This document shows, one piece after another, positions 46,511-64,000 of a stretch of DNA of 64,000 nt; the stretch's first letter is position 1, and each line of letters begins with the position of its first letter. Below the pieces are notes generated by a model. That model was not told the origin of the DNA. It was given only the letters and a program-made list of their open reading frames with translations, and made no database searches. Source of the DNA: Lepisosteus oculatus (taxonomy: Eukaryota > Chordata > Actinopteri > Semionotiformes > Lepisosteidae); assembly GCF_040954835.1 (NCBI RefSeq), contig NC_090704.1, positions 14,472,001 to 14,536,000 on the forward strand. The letters are read 5' to 3'. Position numbers and translations under genes: made by a program.

Positions 46511-49500
46511 TAGTAATGTGGTGTAGTGGTTAAATTCCAGTTTACCTTGCTAAATCTTGCAATCCTAAATTGGGGAAGTAATTTTTCTGTTCTCCATCTG
46601 ACCTGCTTTGTAGTGGGGGTTATTCCCAGTCTTCGATGCATCCCCCTTAGTTCCACTTGTGTCCTCCAACTTGTACTATACAGTACAGTATGTGCCTTAG
46701 TTGAGACATGTGGATATAAAACATAGGAGGAAAACAAAAACCTCATTGATATAATTTATAAGGACATTATCATGTGGTGGGATTAGGGGGATATTGAAAC
46801 TAAGAGGAGAAGTGATGCACATTAGGCACTAGTTTAAAAATTCTGTTTCTTTTTCTTCCATTCTAAACGGTACTTGGTCTGCCTGCTATGATGCTGAAAC
46901 TGAAGCTTTGCTCACAGTATGAGGAGAATGTACAGTATCACTGCACCTTATGATGCTGTTAAGAAAGACAAGAAATGGTATGAAAATGTGATGACTACTC
47001 TAGTTCATGGGGAGAAGAAAAAATTTTTTGAAGAGAGATTTTTTGCGGACTTGCACAGAGAGCCTCTTTGAAGTGACTCAATTATTTTCAGGTCTATTCA
47101 TCTGATGGGAACTAATCAACTCTGATAATTAGAAGGGCAACAAAACATCAAAGGCTTTGATCGTTTTTAATTTGACAGGGTATACCTACTAAGCAGAAAT
47201 GCTTTGCAAAAGATGGGGATTCTTATGACTTACTGCTGTAAATTTCTGCTTAGAAAGCCTAGTGAACATGCTAGGTTCCACCAGAATTTTCAATTTTCAA
47301 AAGCATTAAAATTAAAGCATTTAAGTGATCTAAGCCACTTTGCACATGTACCAGGGCTTGTGTCAATCTTGTCATTAACAGCCTCTGTCTCATCCCCACT
47401 CTAACTCAGGTGTAACTGCACTTGCTGTTGCATGTACATGTAATACATGTGTAGTACTTTTGGAATGGTTCAATTAAACATTTTGGCTTATCTGTTTGAT
47501 CTCTGGCAAGGCTAGTAATAATTCTGTAATATCAGTTTAACTTTAGAGTTAAGGATACACACGTCTGAGTGCTATCACAAGGTAACACAGAGGAATGAGA
47601 ACCGCTGTGTTAAGTATAATTGCAATAACAGTTTACTTAGCAGCACAGTAAGTCACATTTTTCTGTCACAACCCATGCCAAAAATATTACCCTGGGAAAG
47701 TCCACTGTATAATAAGCACATTACAGCATAAATTACCTGCCTTTCTACTTCGTTTCTATGGTTTCTTTAAGAAATGTCTTTTGGAGACATAAAAGGAGAC
47801 CTCTGGGATTTTTTAAACAGACTGTCAGCCTAAATAGTTTCTGCATGTTCTTTTTATTTGCTCATGGTTTTAAAGACGAAGTTCTCCCATGTCAGGGAAT
47901 CTGGTGAGCGTCAAGACTGCACTATGTGCACATTACTGAATTGATGCCCTTTCTTTCAATGTGTGAGATACTACAATCACTCCTAAAATTCTAAATTGAG
48001 TAACTTAAAATATATGAGTTCAGTGGGGACAGCAATCCTGAGACAGTAGCTGCTGACTTCAAAGCAACTGAGAATATTAACCCCAGTCTAGATCTCCACT
48101 TTATGAGAGCTACAGTATATCTGTTTTTTGAGAGTCACAAGTCTCTATTAACTTCAGGTCTTTCGAAGATAGGGGACTAAATTCCTTTCAATATGGGAGA
48201 CAGATGCATCTCAAGAGTGCTTACAAAGGCTTTTAAATTATTCAAGGGTTTTCCGACTTTGCTTCATTGTTTCTTAATTTTAGTGCGGTCCCCTTTTCCT
48301 TTGCTTCTGATACCATATTTCTAAAGCAATTAGCTTTAAAAAAATGCCCTTGGAGTTGTTGACTGAAATCTGCTGAGGCTCACAAGGTACACAGTATGAG
48401 GTATCCAGAATTGCACTAACTGCAATGCAGATACAGGTACACCACCAGAGTGCAGCTGTAAATATTTTCAGTGCTAAAAGAGTATTGTTAAGGTTCATTA
48501 TATATAGTTATATAAAGGGCTATGATCTTAATAACATTAAACAGTAAAATCTTAATCTTCCCTTGGAGGCAAACTGCCAAACTATAGTACAGGAATCAGA
48601 TGGGCAGTTTGGCCACAATTAGTCCAGATGGGAAATCATGGAGGTGTTTTATCCAAGTTAAAAAAACAACAACTTTTTTTCTAGTTAAAAATTAACTTAA
48701 TATTTGTCAAAGTACTAACAATTTGTAACTAATTTTTCGTTTCCATGGAAGAATGATGTGTTACCTACAGTATGTTAGAAATATCTAATATAGGTAAGCT
48801 AGACTTTTTTCACATACAGTAATTAAGTAGATATTCTCCAGTAGCTATCCTTCCTTTAAAAAGGTGTTCTTACAACTATCCAAACCAAATCCAAGTGATA
48901 TCCTAGCCAATGCCTCAATGCCCCAATGCCAGAGGTGGTGACCATTATTACTACAGTATATTTAATAATTTTTGAAATATAATCTTGTTACAGTTTACCT
49001 ACTGAAGTGCACTTATTACTGTATATAGCCCCATGTTAAAACACTCCCAAACTGGACAAATAGTCTGCGAATGAATGACACACAAGACTTTCTTCCTTCT
49101 TCTAAAGGAGTATTTTTAATTATTTTACCTTTGGCTTAAAGTGTGATTCATGGGGAAAATGTTCATGAACATGACTTTGAGAATCTAACCTGTTGTTCTG
49201 ATCAAATAGCTGAGCACAACTATGAAAGATAGCTTGAATTTCCCCCTACATATACTGTACTGTACCTCTACAACATTAACAAAGGCCAAGGTCATCATCA
49301 ACAGCCATGTATCTAGAGATAAAACCCGGGCATGCTGCTACCCATTAGTTAGAACAACAAGAGTCTTTGGCAGTCAGCCTGTTTATTATTGATAGTGAAG
49401 GCAATTTGCTCTCTAACCTCCAGAAGTTTTTTTCATATTACCACAAAGGAAGGGAAAGTTCTGCAATCAAACTACAGCCTGTCTTAACAAATAAAGGCAT

Positions 49501-50229
49501 TTGTTATTCTTAATAAGCTGTGATCCACAAGTACGTTTCCAGCGTATGCCAGCTTTATATGCCTTACTTTGTTCAGTTTAAATGTAGAAGTCTACCACAC
49601 GTATCAATGCTTAAACACAACGTTTGATCTGTTTGCTTCATTTTTAGGCATCTGAAAATTGCCTCCACTCCTTATACTCCTAATAAACTGAATTTCTGGC
49701 CAATTTTTATTCACCGTGAAAAATTAAAAAGATTTCTCGTTTTTTTAGCTAGGATATCTGGGCAATTTGTTTGACATGATTAATTTTGTTGGCAGCTGGG
49801 ATTTGAGTCTGAATTATAACTTTGCTGAAGAGATAGTGGAGGTGAGCGACACAATAGGACACAATGGGATTAGCAATGTTATATTTGCAGCTGATAAGTG
49901 AACATGTGCCTCATGCTGATCTCATACAGCTGCTTCACGGCTGCCTGACATAATTAAAATAAATCTGATAAAACTCTTCTTGAGAAGTTATAGGACAGAC
50001 ACAAAATGTTTGTTAGAATGAACAAGTAGTCATAATAAATGCTGTCATCTGTCTTAAGTTTGAAGTGTTTGCATTTGGTACACAATGGAACAATATAGTT
50101 CTTGGTTGAGATCATAATTAGGCCAATTAAACATCTTTATACGTAACAGTGCACAGTGTAATGCAATATGTGAGTTCAGTCAAAATATACTTAAAGTACA
50201 GTGCACATTTATTCACAGTGTGCAATTAG
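46511..50229. other. Intergenic, USP1-KANK4 gap, part 4
   Basis: No gene, RNA or clear transposon recognised. Confidence 0.5.
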
Positions 50230-50675
50230 CAGTCTGTGGGGGTCTTTATACCCCCAATACCCCATTATAGTGATGGGAACCATGCACTGTAAATAGAAAG
50301 GCGCCTTCCTTTGGGAGAGACATAAAACCAAGGTCCTGACTATTTGTGGTCATTACAAATCTTGGGGTGCTTTTTGAAAAGAGTAGGGGTGTAACCACAG
50401 TGTCCTGGCCAAATATCCGCTCTAGAATTTACAAGTCATGGCCTTCTAATAATCCACTAATAATTCTAATAATAGAATAATAATTCTAATCTGTCAATTG
50501 GGATTATTACTCTGTTCTCCTCTCCACTGCTAGCTGATGTGTGATGACTGTCCTAGTGCACTTTAGCTATTGTCACACCATCCAGGTGGGGCTACACATT
50601 GGTGGTGGTGGAAGTTAGTTCCCATTACCTGTAAAGTCCTTCGAGTGGAGGGAAGTGCAACATTTAGTAGCACTA
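50230..50675 (+). mobile_element. 5S-type SINE body, 5'-truncated
   Basis: Starts within the body (accccattatagtgatggga) and continues through gagacataaaaccaaggtcc, aaaagagtaggggtgtaacc, the ggtggtggtgg block and ttacctgtaaagtcc. The 5S head and the ATT tail are absent. A small internal (taataattc) expansion lies near 50,450-50,500. This copy shows the long middle segment that is deleted in the copy at 12 kb. Confidence 0.8.
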
Positions 50676-53600
50676 AATGTTCTAATGAAAAGTAGTCAGA
50701 GTGGTTTATATGCAGATAATCCAAAATGTAATTGTGAGGCAATCAGTACTAGCCTATTACTCTTGGCATGTCAGTCATTACTGTGGACTTAACTGTGTCT
50801 CTTCATTCCTCCAGAAATGAAATCTTTTATCTTTTAAATTCCAGATTACGAGTTCTTTTAAACTAATTACAAATGTTTTAACATCTAACAGATTCCATTA
50901 ATCTAAATTCCATTCAAGACTTTATGATAGCAGAACTACATTCCGTATGTCATAATTTCAAGATAAACAAGAGAATTATGCATTCTGGAAAAGAACAACC
51001 TTGCATCAGTTTGTGACTTTCAACTTTTGATAGGAGCTCATGAAACGATATGGTAAAAAGAATATGCTTAAAGGAAGATCATTTTGATGCATTTTCAAAT
51101 AAATCAAAACATAGTTATGAAGTAACATCCTTTTTTTTTGCAACAAAAGACAAAACTGTTTAAAGCTATTTAAAAGTTACATTCCCCCATTCTATGTTTT
51201 TGAAATGTATGTGCACATTTAGTCTATGAACTGCATACTGTATGTTTCATGTGAATGCAGTTTGCCTGAATGAAAATGATTGGTTCAATTTCTTGATAAA
51301 AATGTATACACCTGTAAAGGAAATTGGTATAAGGTATCTCCATATATCTACGTATTCACAGAACACCAAGACTAATAAAACTGGTATTTAAAAATTCATT
51401 TTTATTCAGTTTTATCCACTGCATTTTCCATTTTGGGTTTAAGGTAAAATGAGTATCCATATCTCACACCACTGTGAGATACTGAAATAATTATTTTTTG
51501 TTTAGATCACAAGCTCAGCGTCTTTGGAAATTGTTCACAATAGAACTAACTTAAAAGTCTGTACATCTATGAATATGGTTCTTGCAAATATTTTTAAAAA
51601 GTAATGTGTTCTGTGAGTTTGCCCTTATTTGGAGAACAATAGTTTGATGGATTTGTTTAACCCTTCCTCCCACAGCAACACATAAAGAGACATTTTCCTA
51701 TTGTTCAGTAGGTCCAAGTGAAGCTTATGTTATCTACCAGAAGGAAAAAAAAAGGAAATGAATGCCAGTTGCCTTGTAAAGAGGCCTTTTTCAGGGAAAA
51801 CTTCATTTTTGCCAGTACCTCTCTTGATTAGTAAAGATCCTGTCTATTTAGGGTTTTTATTAAAAACAGCAACAGTGGCAGCAAACAGAAATGTAAAACC
51901 CACCCACACAGAAGAAACCTCTGCAGGGGGCCTATATCCAGTGAAGGTCAAATTAGCAAATTATTTACAGATTTTAAATACATTGCCTGGGATTTTGTTT
52001 GGAACTTTGGTGATGATATGAGCCCAAGGAATTTGGGGTTTATGAAAACAAGCAGGACTGGTAAATCTAACGAAAAAAAGATCTCAGTAGTGTGAATACA
52101 ACCAATCAAACATGCAGGTGGTCCTCATATTTTCTAGGAATGAGGAGACAACTTGAATTTTGCTTAGTGGAGCCCCTGCCTTTAACTTGAGTCGACATGG
52201 GAAATTGAAGAGAAAGAAACAGTTGTCAGACTTACTTATCAGCTTGAAAATAGACTTGCTCCTCAATGTTTAAATTGTGATTCTCAGACAGTGCTGTAAT
52301 AAAACATATGTTTTAAGTGTTTTTCTTCAATGACTTTTTAAAATATCTCTTAACCATACAAAGTATCTGAGACAGTTGACAGTTTACAATCTGTTCTCCA
52401 AATGCTAAACTTACTATACTGCCACCAGACTAAGAGTCATGCAGTTCAAAATAATGAGAAAACTGCAAGTGTTAGATTTCATAATTATATCTCTCCTTCA
52501 TAAATGTAATCAAGCATATCAGAATAAAACAGTGACAATGTGTCTCTCTCCTGATGGCACTAAATAAATGGATAGTTTTAGGCCATGATAGTTTTAAAAT
52601 TAAAACTTCAATATAGAAGAAGACAATTATTTTAAATTTACCATTTTAAATGGATAAGGTATTTGCCCTCCAGCAAAAACAAAAATGCAATTAATGAGTG
52701 CCAGAGTCAGCTTGTACAAAAACCCTAAAAGGTAGGTTTTTATTATGCTTCTAGAAAATGAGAAATCTAGTTATAATGTAAAAATAAACTCAAATCTTGA
52801 TTGGTAACCTTTCTAGTTTCTACATGTACTAGTCATTTTGATTTTTAGAAGCTCTTTACTGTAATATTTTTCCTTTTTTAAAATAGTGTAATTAAAATCC
52901 ACTGTACAAATATGGAAGTCAATAGAATGCATGTAATTTGATATACCAATATGATCGTCTATTAAATTTCCTCTTTTTCCTGTATACTGAACAATGTCAG
53001 CATATGTTTTTATTCATTCTGAGAGCACTGAAAGCATGGGAAAAAGTAAATGAAACATTAGGAATTTGCATTCAGGAGAAAAAAAAAGATTCCCGAAGGG
53101 GAACTATTTAGGTACTGTTAATAATTGACTGTTTTAAACTGCGAAGATTATACTGATGAGAGTATAGGGAGTTCAGTAGTGGTTCAAATATATTCTAGGG
53201 GGAATTGTTTAACACAGACAGAAGAGATCCTGTAGTGATCGAATTATTGCACTCTGTTCCACAACAATAGGTCTGCTGCCTGTTTTAGACAGAAGAAGTA
53301 AGGCTGATTTATGTGGAATTTCTGAGCTCTGTGGAAAACTTCTAAGAGTCCTCATTCTCTGGGCCACTTGCCTGCTTTAGTTAGGCAAGGTCACCAGTCA
53401 CCTGACCAATACATTGAACAGCTGGAACACAGTCACAGTGCTGCACTAGCAACAATTTTGTTCTCTTCAAGTTCAGGAAAGGAAAGGGAAAATGTGCTTA
53501 CAAGAAGAGGTTCTCCAGAGCTGCTGGAACATGTAGGTAAGAGCAATGGTTTTTACAGATGAATTTGAAATGCAGCCGAGATCAGGGATTTCAGCTTTTG

Positions 53601-55959
53601 TTCAGATGAACAGGGCTGATAGCAATAATCAGCTAGTCCTGCTACTGCAATGCAGGAGAAAGTGACAGGCATTCTGCAAAGCAAAGAAATGATTATGCAG
53701 CGGATCTCTCTTTTGCTGTAGGAGCTGTGTTTCGTCTTTTTTGTTTTTGTTTGTGCTGTTACATTAAAATGTATAGCCAGTTTTTTTAATTTTAAACCCA
53801 AAGGTTTCAGAGTGCAGTTTGTTTCCGTGTGTGTTGCGAAGGTTGCAGTTTTGATGAATGCACAGTAGAAAACTGGCAGTCGTGTGGTTCAATACATTCA
53901 GTGAACGGAGATCATAGACTGTGCAGTGTGCTATGGGGACACAATCTAAAAACCACATAATTGGGGGCTGTGTTTTGTGCTCTCTGGATGCTACAAGCTT
54001 CAGGTAGAATGAGGAGTAACCTGATCATTAAAAACAACCTTGTAATTGTCCTCCAGAGTGCATCTCCCTGTTGCACCGATCAAGGCAAAACATGCACTAT
54101 TTTATGCTTTTTCCCTTCTAACATTGAATATAGCTTAGGTTCTTGCAGTGTTTTTTTATGTGTCAAATAATAAAGTACCAATTCATTTTGTCTAGCGTCC
54201 CCTATATAGAAACCAGTATAGATGTATGTGTTACTGGTATAGATGTCTCTGTCCCGTGTTCGGTGTAATGAAACATGAGCTGTCCATTGTCTACACTACT
54301 ATTACATTACCATTTTGCGATAATTCTTTGCATATTGTCTGAAATGATAAATAGTGAAGTAGTGTCTAATAAATGTCACCGAAGACTAATTGGAAAGAAA
54401 GCTATCTGTTTATAACTGCCACAGACTTACAAGTTCACCACAGTGAACCATAATATGTTAATCAAGACATGAAAGAAAGATTATGAAGACTGTGTTCCTT
54501 TGAATTAATTTACTACTGTCACTTTCAAGAGAAAACATATATACACAAGAATGGAACTATTGCTTCTCACCATCTCAGTGTTAGCAACAGTATCATGGTA
54601 ATTGTAGGACAGAATACACACTTAATGTACAGTACATTGTCTTCTGAAACAGTAGATTTTTTTGCTGAGAGCTTTCTGTGAGTCACATTATCCTTTCAAA
54701 GTGGATGCTTGGACAAACAAACTATGAACTAAATATGATAAATTGTGGAAAGGTCCTATTGTTTTAGAATCTTATTTTTCCAAAAGATAGAAAAGAATGG
54801 CTTGGCTGTTTTTCAGCATATTGTTCCTTACTCATGGGGGTGTTTTGCTCTATTGGTCCTTTTGACCTCCAGGAAGTTAAGACAAGGACCTACTGCGATC
54901 ACTGTCCCTCGACAGTGATTTGGAAAAGATGGAATTGTCTCATAGTATCAGCACTGCAAAAGAAGTGCACTAGTTGCCAAAATTCCACACGGAACAGGCA
55001 CTTGTTGCTGATATTCTCTTAAGGATATGAGATACTGTATATGTTGAAGCTTGCTGGAGAAACCCCTGATATGAATGAAAAAATAAACACGATTAAAAGA
55101 ATGTTTCACAGTTACAGATCTACAGAATGTTTCTGATTATTTACACAGCAGATTTGTTTTTACCCACTGTATGAAAAGCCAGTCTTTTCACTTTATCAGT
55201 AGAAAATCAGGAGGACTAAAGACTGAGATTTCTGAAAAGCTTGCTCTTCACCATTGTTGGAGTGGTGAAAGGAGGCTTCAATATTGAACATTATTGCCAT
55301 GTTGTCTTTTGAGACCTAACTGTCTCCATTGTCAGTGTATTTGTTACACTATGCCCCTTCAAGCAAGTCTATATTTGTGTTCTGGGCAAGCTGACTGGGT
55401 ACAATGCAAGGATTTTTCTGTGGTCATTTAATGAAACCCAAATTTGCAGAAAAGGTAAGAAGTGTGGTGTTTCTGTTATTATGTTACTTTTTTGTCAGGG
55501 GATGGTAGGGAGACGGCAGTTATAACTTCTCTTTCGGCAGCTGTCCAGAGTGGGAAACCACGCAGATGGTTTCCTGTTTTGTTTGGTTTTGTTTTTTGTT
55601 TTTGTAAACCGAGTTTTGCTACTCTTCCAAGTTTAGTTTGGGAGTTTCCAAAAATTCTATTCCCGATATCAGTGCTATATTCAGCATAGCCTGAAATTTA
55701 CCGTTTAAACAAATCTATTTCCTGTTCTCTATAATTAATCTAAAAATGCACCAAGACAAAATCGCATTACACCTGCCCTGCATATTTGTCAGAAATTATG
55801 AGTCTGAAGTCTTACTGGACTGTTTATTGTCATTGTTTTTTAGAGAGATGAATAGGTATTAATTCTCAACACTAATCAAAATCTTTGGGTATGCAATTGA
55901 GTCTTCTCAAGGAATTCCACCCACACACTAGCATTCTAGTTAATCTTCTCTTCTGTCAC
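50676..55959. other. Intergenic, USP1-KANK4 gap, part 5
   Basis: No supported feature; only short spurious frames. Confidence 0.5.
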
Positions 55960-56185
55960 ATACGTTCATAAGAAAAGATACAAATGTGTGGAGTGAAAGC
56001 CTTTTGACCCATCTAGCTTGTATGGTTTGCTAATTGAACCTGGGATCTCATCCAGCCATTCCTCAAAGGAAACTACAGTATCAGCTTCAACAAGATGGCT
56101 TGTTGAGTTGTTTCCTTCTGACTCCCACAACCTTATTAGTCTTTTAAAAGGCTGACTATGTCTAAAAAAATTGCATTTTTTAGTA
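55960..56185 (+). repeat. Unclassified dispersed repeat, copy D
   Basis: Contains cccatctagcttgtatgg, atctcatccagccattcctc, agtatcagcttcaacaagat and actcccacaacctt, the order seen in degraded form at 12.5, 13.3 and 32.7 kb. No coding capacity seen. Confidence 0.55.
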
Positions 56186-57940
56186 TTTTAGATTTCCCTA
56201 GCTTTTGGGGACGATTTCCCTCTGCAAATTGCTCTATCCTAAACCTCATCAAAAGCATGTTTGTGCATTTCAAGGTCCATTATTAGAACATGAAAAGACT
56301 TTCAGGATATTTACCTTGAAAAGTCCTACAAAGCCACATGTAGGCCCTATACAAAGTGTGGTGAATGCATAGAATACATTTTCAACTCATGGTTTACATG
56401 CTGAGATGCTTATTCACTTAAATAGAATAAGTTTGGTCAGATTCTTTGTTCTCACAAGTCATACCAGAAGAATTGAGGTGAAATTCCACCACTGCTTTTG
56501 TAAACAGATGTCATAAAGAAGCATATTCAAGCATACTATGTTTATCACATCTTGATAGCTATATAAAGTATCAGAGTAAGCAAAAGGCTTTGTGAACTGC
56601 TGGCAAGAAGCTGAAGAATGAAACTGTATAACTGAAGCTTTGAAGATACAGAAATCCAGTATTTTTTAAATACATGTGTGGTACAGTGGTGAAGTGTTAA
56701 AGCACATCTATCAGATTGGGTATGTCATGCACAGAATAAGAAGAACTTAAAGAATGAATCGGTGATTTTATGTGGCTGAATTCCTTCAGGGTCTGGAGAC
56801 AAACATGACCTTTGGCAGCTAGACTATAGACTTAGACTTGACTATGTCTGTTTGTCTGAGACCAGACCAAAGGTCTTCATTTTCATATATTCAGAAAATC
56901 ACATTCATGAAAACACAAAACCCAGGTAAAGAAACAACAAGTATACAAAAAAGAGATTTAAAAATGTTTCCTTGACATTATATGGCAGTCAAATAAATCA
57001 TTCCCATGTGTTTGGGTTTTTGAAAGTCTCTACAAACCCAGCATGATGTTGTGTTTAAGGTGAACACACATAGTTCAGACACTCAAAATAAGTACAGTAT
57101 GCCCTAGGATATTGAGGATATGTATACATCTGTAGACCAAAGCCCATTATCTTTTGGTCTTTAACCTACCACTACTTTAGGGTCATGAAGTACAGCTGTT
57201 GAAAACTTACATTTTAAGTATTTGTTTAATCCTCAGTCTTTGACTGCAGGAAAGACAGTTAATTAGTTAAATGTTTCACTGAGGCAGTGGAAAGTGTGTA
57301 GCCACAGAGCTGTGTTCAGATTAAGACCCTTCTCTCATCCTGTATTAAAGCTCCACACTTTTTGAGCTTAGTTCCTGAATCCACAGCTCAAAACAATAAC
57401 GGAAGATCAAAACATGAATGTGATTCACTAAAGCTTTGACTCTACAGCTGCTCCAGCCAAGTTCACCATAACTAATAACATCTGTTCACAGTGCTGCATT
57501 AGCAAAGTATTTCCCTAAAGTTCTCTTTTTGTCTTCTACCATGCTAAGGTAATGAAATCTTGGATGGCAGACTGAATTACAGGATATTGTACTCCCTGCT
57601 ATAAGGAGAATTTATTTCCCAGTTTCCTAACAAAAGTCTACAGTTATACACCACAACAGCAGCAAAGGAAGTCTGTGGAAGTGTTATACTGTATTACATT
57701 GCTGTGGTTGCTTTATTGTAAGAAAAAACATTACATTTAATGTTTTATATTTCAGCTTTGATTTCTGCAGTATAAAAGCAGGATTTCTTGTTGAATATGC
57801 CCTTTCATATTTCATAGTATGAAGTCGGATATTCGACTCAATTTGAATTTCAAATCAAACAGGTAAACAATAACCCCAGATTGATCCTCTTGAATGTCCG
57901 TTTTAGCTTCATAGAATCTAATCATTATACAGGACCCTCC

Positions 57941-58348
57941 AGTGTGCACACGCAGGGAACTGCTCAGGCATCGTGCACACGCAGGGAACTACGCAGGCAA
58001 GGCAGTGTGCACATGCAGGAAACTATGCAGGCAGCGTGCACACGCAGGGAACTGCTCAGGCAGCGTGCACACACAGAAAACTGTGCAGGCAGCATGCACG
58101 TGCGGGGAACTGTGCAGGCAGCATGCACACGCAGGAATCTATGCAGGCAGCGTGCACACACAGAAAACTGGGCAGGCAGTGTGCACGTGCAGGGAACATG
58201 CACATGCACAAACAGAAAACTGCACAGGCAGGGTGCACACGCAGGAAACTATGCAGGCAGCATGCACATGCAGGAATCTATGCAGGCACCGTGCACACGC
58301 AGGAATCTATGCAGGCAGTGCGTACATGCAGATAACTGTGCAAGCAGC
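57941..58348 (+). repeat. 29-bp minisatellite, about 14 units
   Basis: Tandem units of the form gcgtgcacacgcagg plus aaactatgcaggca, with variants such as gcgtgcacacacagaaaact; one unit is rearranged near 58,190-58,210. The period is 29, not a multiple of three, and no unit contains a stop in any forward frame. This explains the overlapping open frames here without calling a protein. Confidence 0.92.
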
Positions 58349-58756
58349 TTTGTACCTTGTACCCTGTGTTGTTTATTTCTGTTTTTTAGGCTTTGGACCC
58401 TTCTTGTTATTATTATTATGTCTCTTTGCCCTTTGGTTTAATCTGTGCTTCAACAAAAATAATGTTATTATTATAGATATGTTTTTGTTGGACTTTATTT
58501 AAAAGAGTACTTATAGGTGTGAATAAATGTGACCCTTGTGTTTTCCAGAATAAAATTATGACAAATATAATTTTAGTCTGTGCAAAGCAATAATGATTGC
58601 AGTAGAGTATTATAGTCTTTTTTAAAACCAAGACAGATTTGCTAATACATAACTGTAGCTGTTTTATGATGTTTGTTCATCTTTCATTGGTAATAAATGA
58701 GTATACTGTATATGGAGGACAGTGAATATACCCTTTTTGTATTTCTTTATTTTCAG

Positions 58757-63845
<5,089 letters not shown>

Positions 63846-64000
63846 GTGAGGCCAAATTGAGAGAACATTCACATTTCAAAGCCTCACAAGGACTGTGGCT
63901 GTTATGTGCTTTGGGAACTACCGTTGTGCTGCTTCTGAAAACAAGTGGCAGAAATAAAAACATTTTATTTCACAACACTCCATTTCTATGAAATGTGAGG

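Noticed and set aside
57881..58502. Overlapping 186-aa open frames with CTRRELCRQRAHAGNYAG-like repeats
   Set aside because: They arise from the 29-bp minisatellite, which has no stops in any forward frame. A period that is not a multiple of three and equal openness of all frames argue against a protein.

Overview
This window is vertebrate nuclear DNA, most likely from a ray-finned fish. It has AT-rich introns, GT-AG splicing, 5S-rRNA-derived and tRNA-derived SINEs with (ATT)n tails, and the DOCK7-USP1-KANK4 gene order that I recall from human chromosome 1p31. The species cannot be fixed from the sequence; a non-teleost such as gar, bowfin or sturgeon is only a guess. There are no prokaryotic features.

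Layout. (1) Positions 1-21,865 (+) hold the C-terminal half of DOCK7, a Rho-family guanine nucleotide exchange factor: 25 exons, about 1,110 codons, through the DHR-2 (DOCKER) catalytic domain to the stop codon. They include a 15-nt microexon and one GC-AG intron. (2) Positions 29,159-23,193 (-) hold all eight coding exons of USP1 (about 805 aa), the deubiquitinase of FANCD2 and PCNA, with the Cys/His/Asp triad and the Gly-Gly autocleavage site intact. DOCK7 and USP1 converge, with stop codons 1.3 kb apart. (3) About 28 kb of non-coding DNA separates the USP1 5' end from KANK4. It carries SINE and LINE fragments, dispersed repeats, a CpG-retaining patch and a 29-bp minisatellite. (4) From 58,757 (+) the first coding exons of KANK4 appear: the KN (talin-binding) motif, two coiled coils and the conserved central segments. 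The ankyrin repeats lie beyond the window.

The three genes are neighbours by conserved synteny and I see no sign of a shared pathway: DOCK7 acts on Rac/Cdc42 signalling and cell polarity, USP1 on DNA-damage ubiquitin signalling, and KANK4 on talin/cortical microtubule attachment.

The most unusual structures are mobile or splicing-related. There is a 529-bp miniature LTR element (TRIM-like) inside USP1 intron 1, complete with target duplication, a tRNA-type primer-binding site and a polypurine tract. A small palindromic retroelement with a hammerhead-ribozyme-like core and a 15-bp target duplication lies in a DOCK7 intron, with a decayed relative at 44.2 kb. The DOCK7 microexon is followed by a 9-nt tandem acceptor. 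I found no wholly new gene system.
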